A model generated the notes under the pieces. The model was not told where the DNA came from, searched no databases, and was given only the letters and a program-made list of their open reading frames with translations. A program made the position numbers and the translations under genes. Below, piece after piece: positions 51,758 through 61,128 of a stretch of DNA of 64,000 bases; positions within the stretch are counted from its first letter, which is position 1; each line of letters starts with the position of its first letter. Source of the stretch: Phycisphaerae bacterium (GTDB taxonomy: Bacteria; Planctomycetota; Phycisphaerae; Sedimentisphaerales; Anaerobacaceae); contig JAQTLP010000010.1 in NCBI GenBank assembly GCA_028714855.1, positions 1-64,000 on the forward strand. The letters are read 5' to 3'.

Positions 51758-51973
51758 GAAACACCCCTGAGAATCAGGAGATTTTTTTGCAACATTTTTA
51801 ACCTGACAAACGTCTATATAAACAGAAAATTCGATGGCGCCGGTGCGTTCTTTGGTACGTAAGTTATTGACTTTAAGGATGTTAGTGGGATCAGGGCGTT
51901 ATGATATATGAAATGATTATTTTCGGCGGGTGCCTTGGCCGGTTTTTGGCTTTTTTCTTATAACCTTTTATGG

Positions 51974-51979
51974 TATAAT
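51974..51979 (+). promoter_or_regulatory. -10 element of the TolC-like gene
   Basis: Perfect TATAAT 58 bases before ATG 52037. No good -35 is visible; the upstream side is T-rich. Confidence 0.4.
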
Positions 51980-52036
51980 GATATAAATACAGACAAGGGA
52001 GTCTTACAAGTGGGGATTGCATTGGAGAAGGGTTCT

Positions 52037-53671
52037 ATGTTCCGCAATTTTAGGCCGGCGATGCTGTTCTTTTGCGGGCTGTGTGCCGCCATTATTTTAG
52101 GTATGGCTGGTGCATGCAGTCCTAAGTACTACAAGGCCGATGCCGATAAAGAAGTATATAAGATTATCGACAAAAAATGGCAGGACAGCTTTGGCCAAAA
52201 GGTAAATTATACAATCAGCGACGTACCGCCATCTCCAAATGACGTGCAGATTGAAAAAGCCGTGCCGCCATCGGGCGTAATAAATCTTGCGCAGGCGGTT
52301 GCTATGGCTACCGCCCATAATCGTGACTATCAAAAGCAAAAAGAAGACCTTTACCTGATGGCGCTCGATTTAACTCTCGAACGGCATCAGTATGCAATGC
52401 AGTGGTTCGGCACTTTTGACCCCAGATACACGAAGGGTCATGATGCCGCCAGCGCTGCGGGGGATGATAACGAGGAAAAGCTGAGCTACGATGCCGAGAC
52501 GGGTTTTAATCAGGCATTAGCTGATGGAGCGATAGTTAGCGCCAGTATTGCATTGGATTGGGCGCGGTTTCTTACCGGTGACCCGCGGGCTTCAATTGGT
52601 TCGGTTATGACCGCTACTGTAACCCAGCCACTGCTGCGTGGTGCCAGCCGAAGAATAGCCCAGGAAAACCTGACTCAGGCTGAACGGAACGTTTTGTATC
52701 AGGTACGCTACTTCAGCCGTTATCGCCAGCAGTTTGTGGTTACAATCGTAAATGACTATTATCGTGTTTTGCAGCAAAGAGATGTGGTAACAAACGCCGA
52801 AAACAATTACAAAAGGCGTGTTGAATCGAGACAGCGTTTGGAGATGGAGGCCGATGCCGGCCGTACGAACCGCTTTGAAGTTGACCAAGCGAAACAGAGT
52901 GAACTGGATGCGATGGATAGATATGTGCGGGCCCAGCAAAGTTACCAACAGGGGCTTGATGTCTTCAAAATAGAGTTGGCTTTGCCGACCGACGCCAACG
53001 TGGAACTGGACCAGAATGAGTTAAAGGCATTAGGAGAGGTCGGCGTAAACCAGCCCGATTATACGGCGGACGCGGCAATTGAAACAGCATTGCTTCAGCG
53101 CCTGGACTTAGCTACCAGTATGGATATGATTGATGATGCGCTGCGTAAGGTTGTGGTGACAGAGAACGGTCTTGGCGCCGAATTAAACCTGGTCGGCAGT
53201 ATGAGCGTGGGGTCGACCCCCCCGACCGATTACGGCAGGCTGCAATTCCACCGCGGCACTTACGGATTGGGTCTTGAAGCCGACTTGCCTTTAGACCGGA
53301 AAGCAGAACGCAATGCATACCGCGAGGCGCTGATAGCCCTGGAGCAGCAGCAGCGACAATATGATAACGATGCAGATACGGTTAAGCTGGATGTGCGCAA
53401 TGCATATCGCAACCTCGAGCAGGCTGCGGAAAGCTACCGCATTCAAAAAAACAGCTTGGATTTAGCCCAGAAGCGGGTTGAGAGCACCTCATTGTTACTC
53501 GAAGCGGGGAGACTAACTACCCGTGATTTGCTGGAGGCACAGGATGCTTTGCTACAGGCTCAAAACAATCTTACAGCCGCTTTGGTGGACCACGCGATTG
53601 CGAAATTAAGCTTTTTCCGGGATATTGGTGTTCTACAGGTCAGGCCTGACGGAATGTGGGCGCAACAATAG
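52037..53671 (+). CDS. TolC-family outer membrane lipoprotein
   Basis: 544 residues. A lipoprotein signal peptide (hydrophobic 9-25, lipobox around AGAC with cysteine near 27) precedes the mature protein. Two TolC-type halves follow, with long coiled-coil helices (QAERNVLYQVRYFSRYRQQF, then RVESRQRLEMEADAGRTNRF; second half AYREALIALEQQQRQYDN, LDLAQKRVESTSLLLEAGR). ATG 52037 has GGAGAAGG 52024-52031. Forms the outer-membrane channel of an efflux or secretion system; no partner pump is adjacent. Confidence 0.85.
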   Translation: MFRNFRPAMLFFCGLCAAIILGMAGACSPKYYKADADKEVYKIIDKKWQDSFGQKVNYTISDVPPSPNDVQIEKAVPPSGVINLAQAVAMATAHNRDYQKQKEDLYLMALDLTLERHQYAMQWFGTFDPRYTKGHDAASAAGDDNEEKLSYDAETGFNQALADGAIVSASIALDWARFLTGDPRASIGSVMTATVTQPLLRGASRRIAQENLTQAERNVLYQVRYFSRYRQQFVVTIVNDYYRVLQQRDVVTNAENNYKRRVESRQRLEMEADAGRTNRFEVDQAKQSELDAMDRYVRAQQSYQQGLDVFKIELALPTDANVELDQNELKALGEVGVNQPDYTADAAIETALLQRLDLATSMDMIDDALRKVVVTENGLGAELNLVGSMSVGSTPPTDYGRLQFHRGTYGLGLEADLPLDRKAERNAYREALIALEQQQRQYDNDADTVKLDVRNAYRNLEQAAESYRIQKNSLDLAQKRVESTSLLLEAGRLTTRDLLEAQDALLQAQNNLTAALVDHAIAKLSFFRDIGVLQVRPDGMWAQQ

Positions 53672-53811
53672 GCCCGGGTGAGAACTGCTCCTACCTCCAT
53701 TCCTATACAGATAAATCCACTGCAAAAGCGCATCTTGAAAAGTTTTTTTGAATTATGTCCGGCATTGCAGAGTTAGGCGGCAAGAATTTTTCAGAAAAAT
53801 CAAAAAGTTTA

Positions 53812-53840
53812 TTGATTAACAGGAACAACTACTATATAGT
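53812..53840 (+). promoter_or_regulatory. Promoter of candidate RNA 2
   Basis: TTGATT (53812-53817), 17-base spacer, TATAGT (53835-53840). Confidence 0.5.
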
Positions 53841-53846
53841 AGTAAT

Positions 53847-54042
53847 ATAAAATTAGGATGTTAGTAGCCTGGACTTAGGCAATTGATGCGGGCAAGGTGT
53901 CCTAACCGCCAAAGCGAAAAAATGAGGAGCTGCGGCCCGACCTTTTGCTTATCAAAATCGGTGTTGTATGGTGTCAAGTTGGACAAGACCGGTTTTGCTT
54001 TCCGATGATGGAGCCGTCGGAGGAGGGCGGCTCCCTTTTTTT
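53847..54042 (+). ncRNA. Candidate structured RNA 2
   Basis: About 196 bases without coding potential between a promoter and a strong terminator. Pairings visible by eye: TTAGGA with TCCTAA enclosing the hairpin GCCT-GGACTT-AGGC, CGGGC with a downstream GCCCG (a possible pseudoknot), and the long hairpin AAAATCGGT (53954-53962) with ACCGGTTTT (53988-53996), extended by TTGT/ACAA. CCGA/TCGG overlaps the terminator stem, as in a switch. It does not match 6S, SRP, tmRNA, RNase P or riboswitches I know. Confidence 0.5.
54010..54042 (+). terminator. Rho-independent terminator of candidate RNA 2
   Basis: Perfect 7-base stem GGAGCCG (54010-54016) and CGGCTCC (54028-54034) followed by C and seven T. 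Confidence 0.75.
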
Positions 54043-54201
54043 GCGCATACTTTTCCGCATAACGCACTCCCAAACAAACCATAAAGCTGAATAATTTTCT
54101 ACTCAACGCCGACAGGAAGCGATATAATGAAATCGTGAGCCGTTCGAGCAGCAAGTGACGAGCGACCAGAGACGAGTTAAACAGCGATTAGGAAGGGAAA
54201 A

Positions 54202-54621
54202 ATGGATGCTTTTCGAATAAGGTGCCGTGAGGCAGGATTGAAGGTAACGCCGCAGCGAGTAGCAGTTTATAAGGCGCTGATTGAGTCAAAAGAGCATCCA
54301 TCAGCCGAAGTGCTGTGGCGCAAATTGAGGAAGGCTTTTCCTAATATTTCATTAGATACGGTTAACAGGACCCTTTTGACTTTGGCTGAAATTGGTGCGG
54401 CCTTTATCGTTGAGGGGTCGGGCGATGTCAAAAGGTTTGATGGTTGTCTCGAAAATCATCAGCACTTCAAATGTATAAAATGCAGAAAAATCATCGATTT
54501 TCATCATAAGCCGTTTGATAATATCACTGTACCGAAGAACATCAGTGAAAAATGCACCGTATTGAGAAAAACGGTATATCTCGAAGGTGTTTGCGATTCG
54601 TGCAGAAAACGCCGCACGTGA
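54202..54621 (+). CDS. Fur-family transcriptional regulator
   Basis: 139 residues. Winged helix with the recognition segment ISLDTVNRTLLTLAEIG (about 49-65) and PQRVAVYKAL near 17-26. The metal and structural zinc sites show as H86 and H88 (NHQHFKC), C91/C94 and C131/C134. Fur, PerR and Zur cannot be separated from the sequence; the rather few His/Glu sensory ligands and the DVKRFDG segment fit PerR-like members. Stands alone, 31 bases before dapL. Confidence 0.85.
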   Translation: MDAFRIRCREAGLKVTPQRVAVYKALIESKEHPSAEVLWRKLRKAFPNISLDTVNRTLLTLAEIGAAFIVEGSGDVKRFDGCLENHQHFKCIKCRKIIDFHHKPFDNITVPKNISEKCTVLRKTVYLEGVCDSCRKRRT

Positions 54622-54652
54622 TCCAACCAGCGAGTGACGAAAGACGAAAAAT

Positions 54653-55882
54653 ATGGCAGCGATTAATGAGAATTTTTTGAAACTGCAGGCGGGCTATTTG
54701 TTCCCTGAAATCAGCAGGCGCATTCGCACTTTTAAGGCAAATAATCCTGATGCGAAGATAATCAGTTTGGGCATTGGCGATGCTACACAACCTCTGGCTC
54801 CGGCCGTTGTCGAAGCGATGAAAAAGGCCGTTGTCGATTTGGGCACCGGTGCTGCCTTCCGCGGCTACGGCCCGGAACAGGGCTATGATTTTCTAATCGA
54901 CGCGATAATTCAAAACGATTTTAACTCTCGCAGTATTGATTTAGACCGCAATGAAGTTTTTGTCAGCGACGGCGCAAAATGCGATACGAGCAATATCCAG
55001 GAAATATTCGGCCTGAATAATGTCATTGCCGTAACCGACCCCGTATATCCGGTATATGTGGACACTAATGTGATGGCCGGCAGGACCGGCCAGGCCGACA
55101 AAAACGGCCAGTATGGCAAAATTGTCTATATGCCCTGCACATCTGGAAATAGTTTCGTCCCGGATATACCGGAGCAGAAAGTAGATATTATTTACCTTTG
55201 CTTTCCGAATAATCCTACCGGAGCGGTGGCAACAAGGGAAATTCTGAAAAAGTGGGTCGATTTCGCCCGCAGAAGCAAGGCTGTAATTCTTTTTGACGCT
55301 GCTTACGAGGCCTTTATAACCGACCCAGAGATTCCTCATTCAATTTACGAGGTCGAAGGGGCGAAAGAAACGGCGATTGAGTTTCGCAGTTTCTCCAAGA
55401 CAGCCGGTTTTACCGGCGTCAGATGCGCCTTTACTGTCGTACCGAAGCAACTGAAGGCCTATACAAAGGACGGCAAGACAGTCGAAGTCAATTCATTGTG
55501 GCACAGACGGCAGTGCACTAAATTTAACGGCGCCTCATACATATCACAGGCCGGCGCAGCCGCTGTCTATACGGCAGAGGGGAAAAAGCAGTGCCGAGAA
55601 ATTATTGATATCTATATGGCCAGTGCCGCTGTAATTCGTGAATCACTCACAAAACTCGGCTGCGAGGCTTACGGCGGAGTTAATGCACCGTATATCTGGA
55701 TGAAGACGCCGGACGGCATAAGCTCATGGGACTTCTTTGACCGCCTACTGCAAAATGCAAACGTCGTCGGCACGCCCGGAGCCGGCTTCGGGCCATCGGG
55801 TGAAGGATACTTTCGACTTACGGCCTTTGCCGGGCCGGAGGATGTCAAGGAAGCTATGCATCGCATAGCACATAGCATATAG
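54653..55882 (+). CDS. dapL: LL-diaminopimelate aminotransferase
   Basis: 409 residues, the usual DapL length. Converts tetrahydrodipicolinate and glutamate directly to LL-diaminopimelate for lysine and peptidoglycan. Signature parts: [70 protein letters not shown] and the PLP lysine K249 in [13 protein letters not shown]. Strong match throughout. Confidence 0.96.
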   Translation: MAAINENFLKLQAGYLFPEISRRIRTFKANNPDAKIISLGIGDATQPLAPAVVEAMKKAVVDLGTGAAFRGYGPEQGYDFLIDAIIQNDFNSRSIDLDRNEVFVSDGAKCDTSNIQEIFGLNNVIAVTDPVYPVYVDTNVMAGRTGQADKNGQYGKIVYMPCTSGNSFVPDIPEQKVDIIYLCFPNNPTGAVATREILKKWVDFARRSKAVILFDAAYEAFITDPEIPHSIYEVEGAKETAIEFRSFSKTAGFTGVRCAFTVVPKQLKAYTKDGKTVEVNSLWHRRQCTKFNGASYISQAGAAAVYTAEGKKQCREIIDIYMASAAVIRESLTKLGCEAYGGVNAPYIWMKTPDGISSWDFFDRLLQNANVVGTPGAGFGPSGEGYFRLTAFAGPEDVKEAMHRIAHSI

Positions 55883-55914
55883 TATTGTCATTCCTGCGCA
55901 AGATGGTTTTACTA

Positions 55915-56994
55915 ATGACAACAGCATATATTGGACTAGGCAGCAATTTAGGGGATAGAAAAAACTCTATTCATAAGGCCCTTAAAATGCTGGCCGAAAC
56001 TGAGAATGTCGAAGTTACCCGCGTCAGCGACATAATCGAAACCGCTCCGCTCGGAGGTGCCGACCAGCCGAAATACTTAAACGCAGTGGCCCAGATTAAA
56101 ACCGCTCTGACCGCGGAAGATTTACACAAAGTACTGCTCGGCATCGAGACCTTACTTGGCAGGAGCAGAAAAGAAAAATGGTCATCAAGGACCATTGATT
56201 TAGACCTTCTGCTTTTTGGCGATGGAATAATAAATAGCCCCGGCCTAATTATCCCGCATCCGCAGATGCACTTGCGCTCATTTGTGCTTAAGGGTTTGTG
56301 TCAGCTCGATGCCGACTTATTGCATCCTGTTTTAAAAGTGCCGATGAAGGAGCTATCAAATCGGCTCAATAATGCGGATTTTGTGCTTAATCCCAAGCTG
56401 CCGCAGCTTGTCAGCGTAGCGGGCATTATCGGCGTTGGGAAAACCACCCTGGCAAAAAATCTATCGAAGATATTTTCCTCTAAATGTATTTTTGAACCTT
56501 ACGATAAAAATCCTTATCTGCCGGATGTGTATGCCGGCAAAAAAGAACTGGCGCTGGACTGTCAATTATTTTTCCTGACCGGCAGGGCTGCTCAGTTAAA
56601 TCTCCACAGCTTAAAAGCTGGCGAAATGCTGTTTGCTGATTATGTGTTCGATAAGGAGCTGATTTACGCAAAACACCTGCTAAATGCCGAGCAGCTTACA
56701 TTGTATCATACGATTCATAAGCAAGTAATCTCTGATATTGTGGCTCCCGTTTTGGTAATATACTTAGCTGATTCTGTGGAAGATTGTCTGGAGCGCATTC
56801 ACAGACGTAATCGGCCATACGAACAGAAAATCCAGCCACAGTTTCTGGATTCTCTCAGCCGAGGCCACGATGAACTCTTCGCGGACTGGAAAAAGTGTCC
56901 GGTTATACGTTTGTCGAAGTCTGAATTCGATTATATGCAGGATGACAATGTCCGGCATCTCGCGAATCAGATAAAGAGTTATATTGCAGTATAA
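55915..56994 (+). CDS. folK: FolK - deoxynucleoside kinase fusion
   Basis: 359 residues. Residues 1 to about 155 are HPPK (AYIGLGSNLGDR, ETAPLGGADQPKYLNAV, RSRKEKWSSRTIDLDLLLFG, IPHPQMHLRSFVLKGL), which pyrophosphorylates hydroxymethyldihydropterin in folate synthesis. Residues about 160-359 are a deoxynucleoside kinase: P-loop GIIGVGKTTLA near 170-180, FEPYDKNPYLPD, FADYVFDKELIYA and IHRRNRPYEQ. ATG 55915 opens HPPK directly; earlier starts (55885, 55903) add unrelated residues. The last base overlaps panC. Confidence 0.9.
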   Translation: MTTAYIGLGSNLGDRKNSIHKALKMLAETENVEVTRVSDIIETAPLGGADQPKYLNAVAQIKTALTAEDLHKVLLGIETLLGRSRKEKWSSRTIDLDLLLFGDGIINSPGLIIPHPQMHLRSFVLKGLCQLDADLLHPVLKVPMKELSNRLNNADFVLNPKLPQLVSVAGIIGVGKTTLAKNLSKIFSSKCIFEPYDKNPYLPDVYAGKKELALDCQLFFLTGRAAQLNLHSLKAGEMLFADYVFDKELIYAKHLLNAEQLTLYHTIHKQVISDIVAPVLVIYLADSVEDCLERIHRRNRPYEQKIQPQFLDSLSRGHDELFADWKKCPVIRLSKSEFDYMQDDNVRHLANQIKSYIAV

Positions 56995-57848
56995 TGAAAA
57001 TCGCCAAAACAATAAATTCGGTTAGAAACCTGGTTAAAGCCGCCCGCAGCAAGGGTAAAAAAATCGGCTTTGTGCCTACGATGGGTGCACTGCATATCGG
57101 CCATATTTCGCTGATTAAAAAAGCGAAGCAGCAAACCGATTTCGTAGTTGTCAGCATCTTTGTCAATCCCACACAGTTTGGGCCGAGTGAGGATTTCAAG
57201 AAGTATCCGAGGCCGATTAAGAGCGATTTGGCTATATGCAGAAAAGCCGGCGTCGATGTGGTTTTTGCGCCGAGTTCCCGGGAAATGTACCAAAGTGAGA
57301 GCCTGACGTGGGTGGATATGGAAAAGCTGGCCGAGCTGCTTTGCGGCCGATTCCGACAGGGACATTTTCGCGGCGTTGCCACTGTTTGCACCAAGTTATT
57401 TAATATCGTCGTACCGGATATGGCGTTTTTCGGCCAAAAGGACGCCCAGCAGGCAATCGTTATTAAGCGAATGGTTGCTGATTTGAATATGCCTTTGAAA
57501 ATTGTTGTCTGTCCTACAGTGCGTCAGGCCGACGGACTTGCGGTCAGCAGCAGAAACCAATACTTAACCTGTCAGCAGAAAAAGGATGCAACGTATATTT
57601 ACAAGGCGTTGAAGAAATCCAGGAGTTTGATTAAAGCTGGTACAACGAAGAGTAAAACAATCGTCGGCGAAATGAAAAAAGTATTGAAGCAGGTGCCGTC
57701 AATAAAAATAGAATATGTAAGCATCGTTGACGCACAGACCATGCAGGAGCTGGAGAAAGTTACTGGAAAGGTCTTAATAGCGGCAGCGGTTAAAATCGGC
57801 AAAACTCGATTGATAGACAACATTCTGGTGGACGTAAGCGGGCGATAA
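56994..57848 (+). CDS. panC: Pantothenate synthetase
   Basis: 284 residues. Joins pantoate and beta-alanine using ATP. VPTMGALHIGHISLIKKAK (ATP HIGH motif), SIFVNPTQFGPSEDF, GHFRGVATVCTKLF, FGQKDAQQAIVIKRM and GLAVSSRNQYL cover the active site. Overlaps the folK fusion by one base and is followed by panD. Confidence 0.96.
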   Translation: MKIAKTINSVRNLVKAARSKGKKIGFVPTMGALHIGHISLIKKAKQQTDFVVVSIFVNPTQFGPSEDFKKYPRPIKSDLAICRKAGVDVVFAPSSREMYQSESLTWVDMEKLAELLCGRFRQGHFRGVATVCTKLFNIVVPDMAFFGQKDAQQAIVIKRMVADLNMPLKIVVCPTVRQADGLAVSSRNQYLTCQQKKDATYIYKALKKSRSLIKAGTTKSKTIVGEMKKVLKQVPSIKIEYVSIVDAQTMQELEKVTGKVLIAAAVKIGKTRLIDNILVDVSGR

Positions 57849-57863
57849 GATATAATGTAAGCC

Positions 57864-58220
57864 ATGTTTGTAAAATTATTAAAAAGCAAATTGCATTGTG
57901 CAACGGTTACCGAAACCAAATTGCGGTACCAGGGCAGCATCGCTATAGACGCTGCACTGATGAAGGCGGCAAATATTTTACCCTACGAGGTCGTCCAGAT
58001 AGCCGATTTGAATAACGGTAACCGCCTTCAAACTTATGCTATCCCCGCCGATGCGAACTCGGGTAAAGTGGTAGTCCTAGGGCCGGCTGCAAAACTGGTA
58101 AGGGCAAAAGACACTATTATTGTGTTCAGCTTCGGATACTACAACCCTGCGCAGGCCAGAAAAGTTAAACCGAAGGTTGTTATTCTCGGTAAAAATAACA
58201 AAATAAAAAACAAGGGTTAG
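57864..58220 (+). CDS. panD: Aspartate 1-decarboxylase
   Basis: 118 residues. Makes beta-alanine for panC. The self-processing site is G24-S25 in RYQGSIAIDA, where the pyruvoyl group forms. YAIPADANSGKVVVLGPAAK completes the family pattern. Only 15 bases after panC. Confidence 0.95.
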   Translation: MFVKLLKSKLHCATVTETKLRYQGSIAIDAALMKAANILPYEVVQIADLNNGNRLQTYAIPADANSGKVVVLGPAAKLVRAKDTIIVFSFGYYNPAQARKVKPKVVILGKNNKIKNKG

Positions 58221-58258
58221 GAATCTGTGCCCGTTAACTCGCACGAGGCACGAGCGAA

Positions 58259-59260
58259 ATGCATCCTGAACTTTTTGAGATACCTTTCATACATTTGACC
58301 GTAAAAAGTTACGGCACGATGATGGTTATCGCATTTCTTGCAGCGGTTTATCTGATAAGACGTCTTAGCCGCAGTTTCACGCCTGACCCGCAGTACATAA
58401 CTAATGCGGCTCTTTATTCACTTATCGCAGGAGTAGTAGGCGCACGGCTTTTTTATGTAATTCATTATTTTGACCAGTTTCAGGGACGCCTGCTGTCTGT
58501 CTTTGCCATCTGGAAAGGGGGCCTTGAGCTTTTGGGCGGTGTGCTTTCGGCCATTGCTGTTATCGGTTTTTACTGCCGGTATCACAAGCTTCCTGTTAGG
58601 CGTTATCTTGATGTACTCGCCATTGCCCTGATGCTGGCGCTTGTGTTCGGCAGAATCGGCTGCTTTCTGAACGGCTGCTGCTTCGGTAAGCCCACGAACC
58701 TGCCCTGGGCTGTTCGCTTCCCGTATGGCTCATACGCCTATAACAGCCAGATATCTCCGAACCCGGAAAGGAACCGCTTCCAGCCGCAGTTTAAATTGCC
58801 TGAGGAATTTTTAGGCTACTATTACGAAGACGGCAAAAAGTTCTACGGCTTAAAACCTTATAAGGATTTAACAGCGGAACAAAAATATATGGTTGATAAA
58901 GGCCCTTATCGCTGTTTGCCTGTTCACCCAACGCAGTTGTACTCATCGATTAAGGGCGCTGTTTTGGCCCTTATACTCTATCTTTTTTGGCGGAGAAACC
59001 AGAAGGCCGAGAAATCCAAAGGCCGCGGGAAGCTGTTTACTAAACCCGGCTGCACGTTCGGCCTGATGTTCGTAATCTACGGCATCAGCCGGTTCTTTAT
59101 GGAATTTCTCCGCGACGACAATCCGTTCGAGTTCGACAGCTTAACAATCTCGCAGAATATCGGTATCGCTATGATAGTATTCGGCGTGCTTTTGATGATA
59201 GTATTTGAAAAAATGAAACCCGATCATCTATCGGGCGCAGCGAAGCAATCTCGTGATTAA
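58259..59260 (+). CDS. lgt: Prolipoprotein diacylglyceryl transferase
   Basis: 333 residues with about seven membrane segments. Signature GRIGCFLNGCCFGKPTNLPW with the essential arginine nearby, GGLELLGGVLSAI, VHPTQLYSS and YGISRFFMEFLR. It is longer than typical Lgt (about 260-290) because of a soluble insertion near residues 160-220 (NPERNRFQPQF to MVDKGPYRC). Transfers diacylglycerol to lipobox cysteines, for example of the TolC-like lipoprotein here. Confidence 0.93.
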   Translation: MHPELFEIPFIHLTVKSYGTMMVIAFLAAVYLIRRLSRSFTPDPQYITNAALYSLIAGVVGARLFYVIHYFDQFQGRLLSVFAIWKGGLELLGGVLSAIAVIGFYCRYHKLPVRRYLDVLAIALMLALVFGRIGCFLNGCCFGKPTNLPWAVRFPYGSYAYNSQISPNPERNRFQPQFKLPEEFLGYYYEDGKKFYGLKPYKDLTAEQKYMVDKGPYRCLPVHPTQLYSSIKGAVLALILYLFWRRNQKAEKSKGRGKLFTKPGCTFGLMFVIYGISRFFMEFLRDDNPFEFDSLTISQNIGIAMIVFGVLLMIVFEKMKPDHLSGAAKQSRD

Positions 59261-59292
59261 CTTCTTGTTCTGCTGGGTTTCAGAGGAACACT

Positions 59293-60147
59293 ATGGGTCT
59301 TTACGACAGAGATTACACTCAGGCGAATTTTCATTCGCAATTCAACAACGCTCCGCAGATGCGGATGACCTTTCCCCGGCTTACACCTGCGGTCAAATGG
59401 CTATTGATTATTAATATAGCCGTATTTCTCGCAGCGATAATTATAAAACCACTAGGTGCTCTTATTTATAAATGGTTTCAGCTCGACCCAACTTCATTGC
59501 TTCGGGCTTTGCAGGTCTGGCGATTGGTGACTTATCAATTTCTCCATGACCCAGGCAGTATTTCTCATATAGTGTTTAATATGCTTGGCTTATACTTCCT
59601 GGGGCCAACGCTTGAGCGCCACTGGTCGAGTAAAAGATTTTTGATATTCTACTTTGGTTGCGGGATAGCAGGGGGGCTGTTCTATATTTTGCTGGTTATC
59701 ATTGGTTTCCTGCCTGCGCTGCCTATGGTAGGAGCGTCGGGAGCAATACTCGGAATGTTGGCTGCCTGCGCAATCCTTTTTCCGCACTTTGTTGTCTTTA
59801 TTTTCCTTTTCCCTGTGCCGATAAGAGTAGCGGCGATTGGTTTGACAGCCGTTTACCTTATTGCTGTAATAACAAGGGGTATAAACGCCGGCGGCGATGC
59901 AGCCCATCTGGCGGGTATGGCGGCAGGTGCAATTTACGTATTCTCGCAGTCTTGGCGAACTAAACTCAAGTTAAAATTCCAATCCAGCCGCCTGCAGGAG
60001 AGAATAGCCGCGGAACGCAATCTGCAGGCCGAACTCGACCGCATTCTGCAAAAGGTTCACGACTTCGGCATCCATAGCCTGACGCAGAAAGAGAAAAAGA
60101 TACTCGAACAAGCAACCGAAGCTGAGCAGAAGCGAAGCAAATTATAA
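59293..60147 (+). CDS. Rhomboid-family intramembrane serine protease
   Basis: 284 residues, six membrane segments. Catalytic serine in VGASGAILGM and histidine in DAAHLAGMAAG; the first helix pair carries TYQFLHDPGSISHIVFNM with the oxyanion-side His/Asn. A cytosolic C-terminal coiled-coil (about 225-284) has no known role. Substrate unknown. Confidence 0.9.
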   Translation: MGLYDRDYTQANFHSQFNNAPQMRMTFPRLTPAVKWLLIINIAVFLAAIIIKPLGALIYKWFQLDPTSLLRALQVWRLVTYQFLHDPGSISHIVFNMLGLYFLGPTLERHWSSKRFLIFYFGCGIAGGLFYILLVIIGFLPALPMVGASGAILGMLAACAILFPHFVVFIFLFPVPIRVAAIGLTAVYLIAVITRGINAGGDAAHLAGMAAGAIYVFSQSWRTKLKLKFQSSRLQERIAAERNLQAELDRILQKVHDFGIHSLTQKEKKILEQATEAEQKRSKL

Positions 60148-60148
60148 A

Positions 60149-60183
60149 AACAAAGTCCTGCGGGAAATCCGCAAGACTTTGTT
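60149..60183 (-). terminator. Strong hairpin terminator between convergent genes
   Basis: AACAAAGTC-TGCGG pairs with CCGCA-GACTTTGTT (14 pairs, one mismatch, 5-base loop). On the minus strand it is followed by five T, so it ends the sigma-factor operon; on the + strand there is no T run. Confidence 0.75.
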
Positions 60184-60230
60184 CATCGTTGCCAAGGCAA
60201 AAATCCGTTTTTTCTGTGTCTTCTTAGAAA

Positions 60231-61124
60231 TCAATCCCCCTCGTTCCACTTGAATTCATCGGTTTTGCCGAGCAATTCTTCGAGCCTTGCCTTTACGCTC
60301 TCGTTTTTGAATCCGGCGTCCTTCCACTTTTCCACCTTGGCGCTTCTTTGCTCAACCTCTTTTTTTAGCCTCTCGAGCTTTTTGAGCAGTTGTTCGTACT
60401 CGATTTGTTTTCGCTTTAAGATGGCATCAAACCTGTGGTTGAGCACTTCTTTGAGTTCATTGAGAAGTGCTTCTTTTTCTTTGTCACCTGCGGTTTTGAT
60501 TTGCTCAAGCAGTTTATCCTGCTGTTGTCTTAGTGCCAAATCTTTCTTAAGCACTTCAGCCAGTTGCGGGTTTTCTCTTGCCGCCTCTGCGATTCTGCCG
60601 TACTTTTTCATGCTCAGCCCCAGTTGTTTCCAATAAAGATTGGGGTCTTTCGTACTTAGTTCAGCCAGCTTTTTTGCTTCGTCGGCATAATTTTCCTTCA
60701 GCCAGTCGAGATATTTGTCGTGTCTCCAGGGCATACCCGCACCAGGCGGCATACCCTCAGGGCCGTGCTGCATGCCGCGGGGGCCAAACGGTTCCGGCCG
60801 CTTTTCCACATGCTTCCTGAATTTTTTACCGAACTGCTCCCGCATAACGTTTCTAAGCTCGGCTTTGAACTTCTCAGGGTTATTTTCCTGCAGTTGTTTT
60901 AACTCTTTTGCTTTATTCGGGTCGGTCTCCGCGAGTTGGTTCATTATATGCTCGATTTTTTCCTCCGTCAGTTCAGGCCGTCCATGCCCTCTTTTTGCTG
61001 TGTCTTCGGACCAGATATTATCTTCCTTTTTATTTACGTCCTCTGCAGCTCGGCAGCATAAGGCGGTTGCGGATAATACCGTCGCAATTGCCAATACCAG
61101 GATTATTCCGTATTTCGTTTTCAT
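60231..61124 (-). CDS. Exported coiled-coil protein (Spy/CpxP-like)
   Basis: 297 residues. A signal peptide (about 1-26, ALCCRA before the cut) precedes a helical, Lys/Glu-rich mature part with a Pro/Gly/Met/His-rich linker near 113-135 and coiled coils near 190-285. Third gene of a sigma/anti-sigma operon, starting 5 bases after the anti-sigma gene. It may be a periplasmic stress-sensing or chaperone partner; this is inferred from layout only. Confidence 0.7.
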   Translation of the reverse strand: MKTKYGIILVLAIATVLSATALCCRAAEDVNKKEDNIWSEDTAKRGHGRPELTEEKIEHIMNQLAETDPNKAKELKQLQENNPEKFKAELRNVMREQFGKKFRKHVEKRPEPFGPRGMQHGPEGMPPGAGMPWRHDKYLDWLKENYADEAKKLAELSTKDPNLYWKQLGLSMKKYGRIAEAARENPQLAEVLKKDLALRQQQDKLLEQIKTAGDKEKEALLNELKEVLNHRFDAILKRKQIEYEQLLKKLERLKKEVEQRSAKVEKWKDAGFKNESVKARLEELLGKTDEFKWNEGD

Positions 61125-61128
61125 TTTT

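Larger units (their letters stand above)
53672..54201. other. 530-base intergenic region with an RNA candidate
   Basis: No protein gene is supported. It contains candidate RNA 2 (53847-54042), its promoter and terminator, and a TATAAT (54123-54128) that probably belongs to the Fur-family gene. Confidence 0.6.

Noticed and set aside
53861-54154. 97-codon minus strand ORF in the Fur-upstream spacer
   Set aside because: It runs through the hairpins and terminator of candidate RNA 2 and shows no protein motif.
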